Source: an uncultured Caulobacterales bacterium (GTDB lineage Bacteria; Pseudomonadota; Alphaproteobacteria; Caulobacterales; Caulobacteraceae). Taken from it: a stretch of DNA of 36,970 bases. The stretch lies in the NCBI GenBank assembly GCA_903858685.1, contig CAIOJR010000236.1:1-36970 (forward strand), in the 5' to 3' direction. Position numbers and translations under genes: made by a program. The stretch's first letter is position 1; every line of letters starts with the position of its first letter. Below the pieces are notes generated by a model. That model was not told the origin of the DNA. It worked only from the letters and a program-made list of their open reading frames with translations, and did not search any database. Positions 31,018 through 36,970 of this stretch are shown here, in pieces.

Positions 31018-31557
31018 ATGCGGCAATTTGATCCAGGCATGTCAGACGAGGCTGTCAGGGCTGCGACGGGGCGAGACTGGCGGGATTGGAAAAGCAGGCT
31101 CGACGCCCTTGGGGCTTTCGATCTGACCCATCCCGAAATTGTGAAGCTGTTGTCTGCCTCCGGAATGGGCGACTGGTGGCGGCAGATGGTCGCCGTTGGC
31201 TATGAGCGCATGAGCGGCAAGCGCGCTCCGGGTCAGAGATGTGACGGAGCCTTTACCGCCAATGCCAGCCGGACCCTGGTGGGTGACAAGGACGACGCCC
31301 TGCGCCGTTGGCTGACGAAAGTCGAGGGGCTGATCCAATATAATGACGCGCTGGTCGTGTCGGAGCCCCGCGAGTCCCAGAGCGAAAAATGGCGCTATTG
31401 GCGCGTTGATCTGGACGACGGCTCCAAGGTCTCGGTTGTGATTTCGGAAAAGCCAGGCGGAAAATCCGTCATTGCAATCGGCCACGAAAAGCTTGCCGAT
31501 GAAGCTGCGGCCGCAGGCGCCAAGGCCTTTTGGAAATCACTCCTAGCTGCGATTTAG
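31018..31557 (+). CDS. DUF4287/SRPBCC-like hypothetical protein
   Basis: A 179-residue cytoplasmic protein. The first half resembles DUF4287: MSDEAVRAATGRDWRDWKSRL, LTHPEIVKLLSASGMGDWWRQMVAVGYERMSG. The second half (GAFTANASRTLVGDKDDALRRW, then WRYWRVDLDDGSKVSVVISEK and IAIGHEKLADEAAAAGAKAFWKSLL) looks like a truncated SRPBCC/AHSA1-type domain that commonly follows DUF4287. No enzyme motif is evident; the fold suggests binding of a hydrophobic ligand. ATG 31018 has GAGG 6 nt upstream; ATG 31039 (MSDEAV) is the alternative. The gene faces the haloalkane dehalogenase remnant. Function unknown. Confidence 0.75.
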   Translation: MRQFDPGMSDEAVRAATGRDWRDWKSRLDALGAFDLTHPEIVKLLSASGMGDWWRQMVAVGYERMSGKRAPGQRCDGAFTANASRTLVGDKDDALRRWLTKVEGLIQYNDALVVSEPRESQSEKWRYWRVDLDDGSKVSVVISEKPGGKSVIAIGHEKLADEAAAAGAKAFWKSLLAAI

Positions 31558-31570
31558 GCCTCGGATCCGT

Positions 31571-31845
31571 GTTCATGGCGAACTGGGCTGGCGCGAAGAA
31601 GACGCTGCGGGGCGTTGCCGATGGTTCAGGGCGATAGCGGCCGGCGCCCCAGCCCCGGCAGAAGAGGCTGTAGTCGCTCTTCGCCGCCGGCTTGTCCGAC
31701 CGTCCGCAGCCGACCAGATCGACGGCGATGACCCGCGGCCCAGTCGCGATCAGGCCAGGGATCATGTGGCGGTCATGTAGTGGAGCGCCCAGGGAAAGTC
31801 CGGCAGGCTCTCGAACCGCGCATCGGGCGTGCGGAGTATGTTCAT
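31571..31845 (-). pseudogene. Haloalkane dehalogenase, heavily deleted remnant
   Basis: Reading the minus strand from ATG 31845 (GGAG 8 nt upstream) gives MNILRTPDARFESLPDFPWALHYM, split here as MNILRTPDARFESL and PDFPWALHYM, the start of a DhaA-type haloalkane dehalogenase. The frame then breaks and jumps to HMIPGLIATGPRVIAVDL and VGCGRSDKPAAKSDYSL. The block with the usual nucleophile region and the oxyanion Asn and Trp is missing, so the catalytic core is not encoded. A weak match to later parts (FCRGWGAG and FFAPAQFAMNTD) follows. Intact enzymes have about 300 residues and hydrolyse carbon-halogen bonds. At least two internal deletions and a frame change make it non-functional. Its surviving start suggests recent loss. 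Confidence 0.75.
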
Positions 31846-31888
31846 GGATCATCTCCGGTCTGAAGATCGGGGAGGGGGATACCGGTCG

Positions 31889-32533
31889 TCAGGGCCGTGT
31901 GGCGAGCAGTAACAGCGCCAGTTGAGCCACTGCGGCGGCGAGGGTCAAACTCAGGCCAACCCAGATCCGGGGACCAGCGAGGGTCATGATCATGGGGCGG
32001 GTGGGGAAGTTGAACGTCTGCGGCATAGCGGCGAACTTGAAGGCATGGGCGCCGCCAAATCGCGGATCGCAGACAAGTTGGGCGAGGTCGCGTCGGCTGC
32101 GATATCGCACGTATCCCATCATTGTCCATTCGGGGACTTCGCTGAGCCCCCAGGTGTCGACCATGCCGCCGATGCGGCGCGCCGCGACGGCGGGATGTCC
32201 GCCGCGGGCGAAGAGCGCAGGCATGAACATCCGGGTATAGCCCGCCATCAATTCGCGCGCAGGTTTCATCTCGCCGGTGACCGGGTCTGCGACCTGCGTG
32301 TCCGCCATGCGAATGACGTTGAGCATGAAGAACTCGCGGCCGTCATCGTCTTCCAGAAAGCGCCGCATGACCGGCATTTCGTCCTGGTCGCCATGCCCGA
32401 CATTATTGGCGCGCATTCGCGCCATGAGCGTTTCGATTTCGGCTTTTGACAGCGGGCCGCGCCAGTTGACGTACCAGCCCCAAAAGATCGCATAGGCGAC
32501 CAGGGCGACGCCCCAGACCCAAAAGCTTCCCAT
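31889..32533 (-). CDS. Two-TM membrane protein of unknown function
   Basis: A 214-residue protein with an N-terminal hydrophobic segment (FWVWGVALVAYAIFWGWYV) and a C-terminal one (RIWVGLSLTLAAAVAQLALLLLA). Between them lies a soluble domain with EMPVMRRFLEDDDGREFFMLNVIRM, ARELMAGYTRMFMPALFARGG and WTMMGYVRYRSRRDLAQLVCDPRF. The central part reads like a dimeric alpha-beta barrel (a FFMLNVIRM strand, then YRSRRDLAQL), so a small sensor or redox role is possible. Not recognised. ATG 32533 has GGAGG 8 nt upstream; the long open frame upstream of it runs opposite to the propeller-like gene and is not coding. It is divergent from that gene and precedes the dehalogenase remnant on the same strand. 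Confidence 0.75.
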   Translation of the reverse strand: MGSFWVWGVALVAYAIFWGWYVNWRGPLSKAEIETLMARMRANNVGHGDQDEMPVMRRFLEDDDGREFFMLNVIRMADTQVADPVTGEMKPARELMAGYTRMFMPALFARGGHPAVAARRIGGMVDTWGLSEVPEWTMMGYVRYRSRRDLAQLVCDPRFGGAHAFKFAAMPQTFNFPTRPMIMTLAGPRIWVGLSLTLAAAVAQLALLLLATRP

Positions 32534-32598
32534 CGGATGACCTCCCGCGCCAACCGGGCTGGTCGATATCCGGAACGGATTCGATCGGCTGCATGTGT

Positions 32599-32615
32599 TG
32601 ACATTAATTATGTCA
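32599..32615. promoter_or_regulatory. Perfect inverted repeat TGACAT-N5-ATGTCA, likely operator
   Basis: TGACAT (32599-32604) and ATGTCA (32610-32615) are perfect complements around TAATT, lying between two divergent genes. TTGACA (32598-32603) resembles a -35 box and overlaps the repeat, so a bound protein could block transcription. The size and spacing match TetR-family operators, and a TetR gene lies about 1.4 kb downstream. Pairing of that regulator with this site is inferred. Confidence 0.55.
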
Positions 32616-32722
32616 CTATATGAGGGGCTCTGGCTTGGCAACAGGCGCCGGAAGGCTTGGCGGCGGGGCGGGCCAGTCAGTATGGTTGATGGCGCCGCTG
32701 CGTTCGGCACAAGGGGGATTTC

Positions 32723-33979
32723 ATGCGATCGGACGCCTATCTCGATACGCCCTGGCCCGCCGAGGATGGCGGGCCGGAGCGCCATGCCGCCGTGTCCAAA
32801 GCATCGCTGAACCTCCAACCCCATGAGAGGCTTCAGGTCACCAGGCGCCGGACTCTGATGTCGACAATGACGATCCTGGGCGCGCCCGGGGAAGTGTTCA
32901 TGCTGACCCATTCGGCTCTGCGCGCGCAGTTCGGGCTGGCCACGTCGTCGCGCGTCACCCGACTGGACGCCCAAACCCTTCAACCGACCGCCAGGTCCCC
33001 CGAACTGGCGGGCGGGCGCATGTGGCCCGGCGGCATGGCGCTGCATCGCAATGGTGATCTCTATGTCGTCTACGGCCATCACGCCCATCGTCTCGGTCGC
33101 GACCTGTCGCTGCGGGCGAGCCTCGCCCTGCCCCATGATCTGCCCTATAATGCGTTTGTCCTGCTCGGCTGCGGGCTGTTGGTTTGCAAGAACATCTCGG
33201 ACCGCGTCCCGGCGCGGCTCAGCATCATCGATCCGGACACGCTGAGGCCGGTCTGCGCCGATGTGGATTGCCCCGAGCCATCGATCGCAAGGCTCTCCGC
33301 GCGCGGCGACACGCTCTATGTGGTCGGCGTGAGGTCGATCTTCCGTTATCATTGGGACCGTGCGGTCGGACGCCTGGTCTTTGATGAGGGCTGGCGCCAT
33401 GATTACGCCGCTGGCGCGCAGCAAAGCTACGGTTGGGACGTGGTGCTGGCGGAAGACAACGCCTGGTTCATGGATAATGGCCATCACCGCTATCGGACGT
33501 CCATGGTTGGCGCCGGTGTGTCGGCCACGCCTAACCGCCTGATCCGGGTCAATCTGCGAGATAGCGCCGACCACGATGTCATTGAGGTGAGCGGCATTGC
33601 CGGCGGCTCCATCACCAACCCGCCCGTTTTCGACATCAGCAGTCAGATCGTGGTGGCCATGGACTCCGCGAACAAGCAGCTTCGCGCCTGGCGTTTTGAT
33701 CCGGAGCATCGGGGGCTTGATCCGCTCTGGGCGCGGTCGAACCTGGGGGCCGCCAGCCACATGCTGCTCTATCCGGACAGCGGCGAGCTTGTGACCAACG
33801 ACTATGACAAGGGTTGCGAATATGTCGCCGTGCTGGACATCCTGACAGGCCAGACACGGGCGCGCGCCAAAATCGGCGGACCGATGCAGGGCGTTGTCTT
33901 CCCCAGTCCGGGCTGGGGCAGGGATTTCTACTGGTGCTCGATGGGTTTCGTCGCGCGCGTCGCCGTCACCACTGCCTGA
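32723..33979 (+). CDS. Propeller-like protein of unknown function
   Basis: A 418-residue soluble protein without signal peptide. It has repeated beta patterns with GGMALHRNGDLYVVYGHH, LSARGDTLYVVGVRSI, DISSQIVVAMDSANKQLRAW and DILTGQTRARAKIG, in the style of SMP-30/gluconolactonase or six-bladed propellers. An acidic metal-binding site cannot be assigned with confidence. The first about 45 residues are charged and have no family match. ATG 32723 has GGGGGA upstream; ATG 32863 is a second in-frame start. It is divergent from the two-TM protein, with a perfect operator-like repeat between them, so it may share its regulator. Function is not known; a lactonase is possible. Confidence 0.75.
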   Translation: MRSDAYLDTPWPAEDGGPERHAAVSKASLNLQPHERLQVTRRRTLMSTMTILGAPGEVFMLTHSALRAQFGLATSSRVTRLDAQTLQPTARSPELAGGRMWPGGMALHRNGDLYVVYGHHAHRLGRDLSLRASLALPHDLPYNAFVLLGCGLLVCKNISDRVPARLSIIDPDTLRPVCADVDCPEPSIARLSARGDTLYVVGVRSIFRYHWDRAVGRLVFDEGWRHDYAAGAQQSYGWDVVLAEDNAWFMDNGHHRYRTSMVGAGVSATPNRLIRVNLRDSADHDVIEVSGIAGGSITNPPVFDISSQIVVAMDSANKQLRAWRFDPEHRGLDPLWARSNLGAASHMLLYPDSGELVTNDYDKGCEYVAVLDILTGQTRARAKIGGPMQGVVFPSPGWGRDFYWCSMGFVARVAVTTA

Positions 33980-34004
33980 TCGCGTCGGTTGGGGGGCGCG
34001 TGAT

Positions 34005-34622
34005 TCAGGCGTCCAGCAAACGACTGACAGCGGAGATGATGGCCAGCCTGCTCTGATTGACACTGAGGCCTTGTGTGCGACGCAGCCGAACCCATCCGTC
34101 CATGGACGTCAACAGCTCGATCGCTGCGGCGACGTCGGGCCGCGCCTCGACTTCTGGAAGACAGACATGAAGCTGGCGGCGCTGTTGGGCCGCGAACTGC
34201 GCCCTTGCGCGCTGGATCGCCGGCGACGCGTGAAGTCTTATTTCGCCTGACAGGTAATAGAGCGTGATCTGTTCAAATGGCGCAGCGCGAGCCGCGACCA
34301 GAGCTTCTATCCTTTGCGCCAAAGTCCCGTTGGACAGGGTCTGCGTCAGCACAGATTGCGCCAGGGAACGGATCTTGGCGTTCATTTCCTCGAACAGGGA
34401 CTCCATGTCCTGGAAGTGACGAAACACCGTTCGATGCCCAACGCCTGCATATTGGGCCACATCCTCCGAGGTCGGGCTTAGATTTCCGGCGCGAATAAGG
34501 TCGAGCAGTGCGGCGATGATCTTCTCGCGCGTTACACGGCCGCGTTCCATCCGCCCGTCCAATTCTGGCGGTGGAGCGCGCCGGGCGCGGGGCGGCGAGG
34601 CCTTGTCCTTGTCCGTGGTCAT
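34005..34622 (-). CDS. TetR/AcrR-family transcriptional regulator
   Basis: A 205-residue regulator. The N-terminal TetR helix-turn-helix is clear: RVTREKIIAALLDLIRAGN, SPTSEDVAQYAGVGHRTVFRHF, with the recognition helix around VGHRTVFRHF at about 62-71. The C-terminal ligand domain is diverged and predicted helical. The first 25 residues are Arg/Pro-rich, ahead of the HTH. The start ATG 34622 gives a normal HTH position; upstream context is weak. It is convergent with the propeller-like gene, and the GST gene lies upstream on the same strand (77 nt), so it may be the regulator of one of these. Candidate operator: the repeat at 32599-32615. The ligand is not known. Confidence 0.9.
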   Translation of the reverse strand: MTTDKDKASPPRARRAPPPELDGRMERGRVTREKIIAALLDLIRAGNLSPTSEDVAQYAGVGHRTVFRHFQDMESLFEEMNAKIRSLAQSVLTQTLSNGTLAQRIEALVAARAAPFEQITLYYLSGEIRLHASPAIQRARAQFAAQQRRQLHVCLPEVEARPDVAAAIELLTSMDGWVRLRRTQGLSVNQSRLAIISAVSRLLDA

Positions 34623-34699
34623 GGACTGCCGATAAGGGCTGCGCGGTCGCTACGCAAGCTCAACACGATCGGCTATCGGTCATGGGGACAAAATCCGCT

Positions 34700-35692
34700 C
34701 TATTGCAACTGAAGCAGACATCCCGCTTGGGAGAGAATGTCCCGGAGTCCGGGGGCTGCGGCTGCCGCGCTATATTTCGATCTCAGCGCGGCGAGCGAGC
34801 GGGCGTGATATTTCTGCGGCGGCTGGCTATAGGCGCCGCCGGGCAGGTCCACAGTGAACTCCGGCGCGCCAGTCGTGACCGCTTCGGCGTTTGCCGCCGT
34901 CCAGGGCAGGAAATAGCGGCCTATATAGCTCAAGATCGGGACCAGGGTCGACGCGAGGCTCGTCCAGTCCTCGAAGTCTCCGTCGCATCGCGGTTCCATC
35001 ATGCGATGGCACCAGTCCAGAACGGCTGGACCCCGCGCGCGCATCCCTGCGCCGCAGGTCGGATCGACAGAGCACTCATAGAGTTGTCCTGCCAAGCCGA
35101 AATCAGCAAAGGCGGGCCGCTGGCCAAACAGGTAGGGGCGCGATGCGAGATGGGCCTCCAGAAGGTCGAGCAGTTCGAAATAATAGGCCGAGATCAGCGG
35201 CGCATTAGCCTCGCTCGACCCCACGAAATGACCCCGGCCGCTCATGCGCTCCAGGATCAAGGCAGCCCTGCCTGCGACCGACTCCGCATCGCCATGGGGG
35301 AGCGACAATCGCGCGAGCGTCTGGGCGGAAGCGAGCTTGTCGACCTGGGCATACCAGCGATGATGGAACATCAGCTTGTTGCCCCACTCGTCGCCGAACT
35401 CCTCGATCAGTTCCGAAAGGAACTTCAGGGCGGGATCGTCCGGATGAATCGACGGCAAGGGGTGCGCCGCCTCGACGCGCTCCATGATCGGCGTCGAGTC
35501 CTGCAGTCCCTCGTCTTGCGGCGTGGCCACGGTTGGGACGATCGGCAGGCGCGCAAAGCGCTTGTAGTCCTCTTCAGTGTCCGGGCCGCGCGAAATCCAC
35601 AGGTGGGGAATCTGCTTGAACCGAAAATAGGATCGCACCTTCACCGAATAGGGCGACATCTCCGAACCGAAGATCCGATAGGGCTTTTCCAT
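34700..35692 (-). CDS. Glutathione S-transferase family protein
   Basis: A 330-residue GST-like protein, longer than the usual 200-230. The thioredoxin-like N-terminal domain begins YRIFGSEMSPYSVKVRSYFRFK, with Ser and Tyr in MSPYSVK near the glutathione site, and LPIVPTVATPQDEGLQDSTPIMERVE gives the cis-Pro (VPTV) and the Asp-Ser-Thr-like GSH contact. The C-terminal helical domain is extended (SYIGRYFLPWTAANAEAVTTGA and LPGGAYSQPPQKYHARSL). Similar long forms occur near ligninolytic and fatty-acid genes; whether it conjugates glutathione is not known. ATG 35692 begins directly at the first strand. It precedes the TetR gene on the same strand. Cytoplasmic. Confidence 0.88.
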   Translation of the reverse strand: MEKPYRIFGSEMSPYSVKVRSYFRFKQIPHLWISRGPDTEEDYKRFARLPIVPTVATPQDEGLQDSTPIMERVEAAHPLPSIHPDDPALKFLSELIEEFGDEWGNKLMFHHRWYAQVDKLASAQTLARLSLPHGDAESVAGRAALILERMSGRGHFVGSSEANAPLISAYYFELLDLLEAHLASRPYLFGQRPAFADFGLAGQLYECSVDPTCGAGMRARGPAVLDWCHRMMEPRCDGDFEDWTSLASTLVPILSYIGRYFLPWTAANAEAVTTGAPEFTVDLPGGAYSQPPQKYHARSLAALRSKYSAAAAAPGLRDILSQAGCLLQLQ

Positions 35693-35977
35693 TGTGCTTC
35701 CTCGCCGTCGTCAGTTGTCCATCAGGCCGTCTTCTTCGCCCTTCTTGTGCGTCTGCCCGGAAGCGTGATCAACAAGGATCGGTCGACCTTGCCGTCATCT
35801 GGCAATCTGGCGCCCGCAGCGACCGCGAGGGCGACGCCGCCAGGCCCAGATCTTCATCCTTCGCCCTCAAAGCACGTCCCGTGATCCTTGGGAATAAGGA
35901 CATGGTCATTGCCACTAGTGCAAGTTCCGTCCCCTGCCGAGGTCAGGCGATACGCGCAGCCGGGTCACTCGTCATCT
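35693..35977. other. Intergenic region between the MBL and GST genes
   Basis: About 285 bp upstream of the GST start and downstream of the metallo-beta-lactamase-fold gene, both on the minus strand. I see no gene with family support. One minus-strand frame (LPDDGKVDRSLLITLPG) has no start or partner. The stretch is probably the promoter and 3' flank. Confidence 0.4.
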
Positions 35978-36970
35978 TTAGAGGAAGAATCGCAACCGAT
36001 TGCTTTTCTTTATATCTGTCGCCCCGACGGGGAGGGTGACGAAGTCCCCGTCATGTCCCACCTCGATCACGCCATGAAACCTTTGGCGCGCCTTGCCCAG
36101 GAACGGTCCTTCCAGCGCTTCCATGGGCAAGGGCGGGATGACATGGGTGAACAGCAGCATTTTGACATGCGCGCGCTCGGCGATCCCGGCCGCTTGTTCC
36201 GGCGTTGTGTGATAGGACAGGATGTCGTGGAAAATCGAGACGAGGTTGGAGCGACCATTCTTGATCGCCGCTTCCCGCTGCATCTGGACGAGGTTCGCCG
36301 CCAGTCCTTCGTGCACGAGGACGTCGGCGTTGCGCGCAGCCCTTTCCAGCGTCGGACTGGGCGCGGTGTCTCCGCTGACCACCACCCGGCGCCCCTTATA
36401 GATGAACAGGTAGCCGACGGCGGGATCGACGGGCCCGTGGTTCACCGCAATCGCATAGACCTTGAGATCGGGCTGGTTGATCAGCAGGACCTCGGGACCG
36501 GACCTGTTGGCGACGAAAGCCTGGGCGGCGCCGCCGAAACCCGACGGCGGCACGACGCGAGGTCCATGGTGGGTGATCCGATAGCCTCGGTCGAGCCGAT
36601 AGGCGTCTTCGAACCCGGCGACGACGGCCTCCACCCCGGTGGGGCCATAGATCGGCAGCGGCGCCGAAGCCGCGCCGCCCGCCCAGTGCTGCAGCATCAA
36701 CTCGCCAAGATCGGCAATGTGATCTGAATGGAAGTGGGTGAGGAACACCGCGCTGACGGCGGCGGGCGGCAGGTTCATCAGCGACAGGTTTTTGGTGCTG
36801 CCGGTTCCGGAATCGATGACGAATATCTGCCGACCCGCCACCACCACGGTGCATGGACCGGCTCGGGTGGGGTCTGGCATGGGCGAGCCAGAGCCGCAGA
36901 GCCCGACGCTGAGGCTGTCCGGCAGCCCGTTCAGCGGATCGGCGCCCATGGCCCGGTCATAGGCGCGCGC
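35978..36970 (-). CDS. MBL-fold metallo-hydrolase, RNase Z-like subgroup (5' end missing)
   Basis: A metallo-beta-lactamase-fold hydrolase whose frame runs off the right edge: codons upstream of ATG 36949 are open and read ARAYDRAMGADPLNGLPD, which matches related proteins where this is internal, after an N-terminal export signal. The metal site HFHSDH is in LTHFHSDHIADLGELML, and later ligands are in NHGP, SGDTAPS and TTPEQA to LFTHV. GLCGSGSPMPDPTRAGPC is typical of this RNase Z-like subgroup of secreted MBL proteins. Two to three metal-bound His and Asp suggest a zinc hydrolase, perhaps for a lactone or phosphodiester; substrate unknown. Alone on its strand, with the GST gene downstream after 285 bp. 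Confidence 0.85.
   Translation of the reverse strand, partial: ARAYDRAMGADPLNGLPDSLSVGLCGSGSPMPDPTRAGPCTVVVAGRQIFVIDSGTGSTKNLSLMNLPPAAVSAVFLTHFHSDHIADLGELMLQHWAGGAASAPLPIYGPTGVEAVVAGFEDAYRLDRGYRITHHGPRVVPPSGFGGAAQAFVANRSGPEVLLINQPDLKVYAIAVNHGPVDPAVGYLFIYKGRRVVVSGDTAPSPTLERAARNADVLVHEGLAANLVQMQREAAIKNGRSNLVSIFHDILSYHTTPEQAAGIAERAHVKMLLFTHVIPPLPMEALEGPFLGKARQRFHGVIEVGHDGDFVTLPVGATDIKKSNRLRFFL

Noticed and set aside
31889-34063. A very long open frame on the minus strand spanning 724 codons
   Set aside because: Only its C-terminal 214 codons (from ATG 32533, with GGAGG) read as protein with membrane segments. The rest lies exactly opposite the propeller-like gene and shows no family pattern, as expected of a shadow frame in GC-rich DNA.
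34571-35884. A 437-codon plus-strand frame opposite the GST and TetR genes
   Set aside because: It lies antisense to a gene with clear GST motifs, with no ribosome site or motif of its own.
35693-35977. A short minus-strand frame with LPDDGKVDRSLL between the MBL and GST genes
   Set aside because: No start, ribosome site or family match; it may be a remnant but cannot be supported.
1-36970. Search for tRNA, rRNA, riboswitches and intact insertion sequences
   Set aside because: No cloverleaf, rRNA-like stretch, aptamer-like core or transposase reading frame was recognised by eye; a covariance-model scan would be needed to exclude small RNAs.

Overview
The window is GC-rich DNA that looks like an alphaproteobacterial chromosome, most likely Caulobacterales or Sphingomonadales. 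This is inferred from family content: an extradiol-like carotenoid oxygenase, several short-chain dehydrogenases (SDRs), SCP-x-type thiolase, DUF1295, PhyH, YtcJ-like amidohydrolase, many small secreted proteins, and TTG/GTG starts with strong GGAGG sites. No rRNA, tRNA, CRISPR array, intact transposase or phage gene was seen. Two decayed genes were found: a MipA/OmpV outer-membrane protein and a haloalkane dehalogenase.

Layout. 1-1.5 kb: the 3' end of a DUF748/AsmA-like gene and a broken mipA-like gene. 1.6-9.6 kb: a catabolic neighbourhood. A 2OG-Fe(II) dioxygenase is divergent from a same-strand run of SDR, SnoaL-like protein, thiolase, limonene-epoxide-hydrolase-like protein, DUF1295 membrane protein, SDR and carotenoid oxygenase. 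Two genes in this run are preceded by short ORFs whose stop codon overlaps the next start. 9.7-16.3 kb: a Tat-exported amidohydrolase, a secreted SRPBCC protein, a GT39-type membrane glycosyltransferase, an exported GH13 alpha-glucosidase with a LacI-type palindrome at its 5' end, and a small Cys-containing secreted protein. 16.4-20.7 kb: a PhyH dioxygenase coupled to a small conserved protein, divergent from an SDR and a short acyl-CoA-dehydrogenase-like protein, then an NAD-dependent epimerase-like gene.

21-31.6 kb: an accessory-looking block of secreted and conflict-type genes. Its core is a tight same-strand row at 22.2-27.1 kb: a c-heme Tll0287-like/HAMP membrane sensor with no output domain, a TIR protein with two helical repeats, a secreted protein, a lipoprotein and a patatin phospholipase. 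A convergent SLOG-like protein with four predicted membrane segments follows (27.2-29.0 kb). Two cyanovirin-N-homology (CVNH) proteins bracket the block. One of them combines a CxxCH motif, PYVPPQPA repeats, CVNH and DUF4189 in a single secreted chain. This block is the best candidate for an undescribed system; no CD-NTase, reverse transcriptase or known defence partner was seen.

31.6-37 kb: the haloalkane dehalogenase remnant, a two-TM protein divergent from a propeller-like protein with a perfect inverted repeat between them, a TetR regulator, a GST-family protein and the 3' part of an exported-type metallo-beta-lactamase-fold hydrolase that runs off the window.
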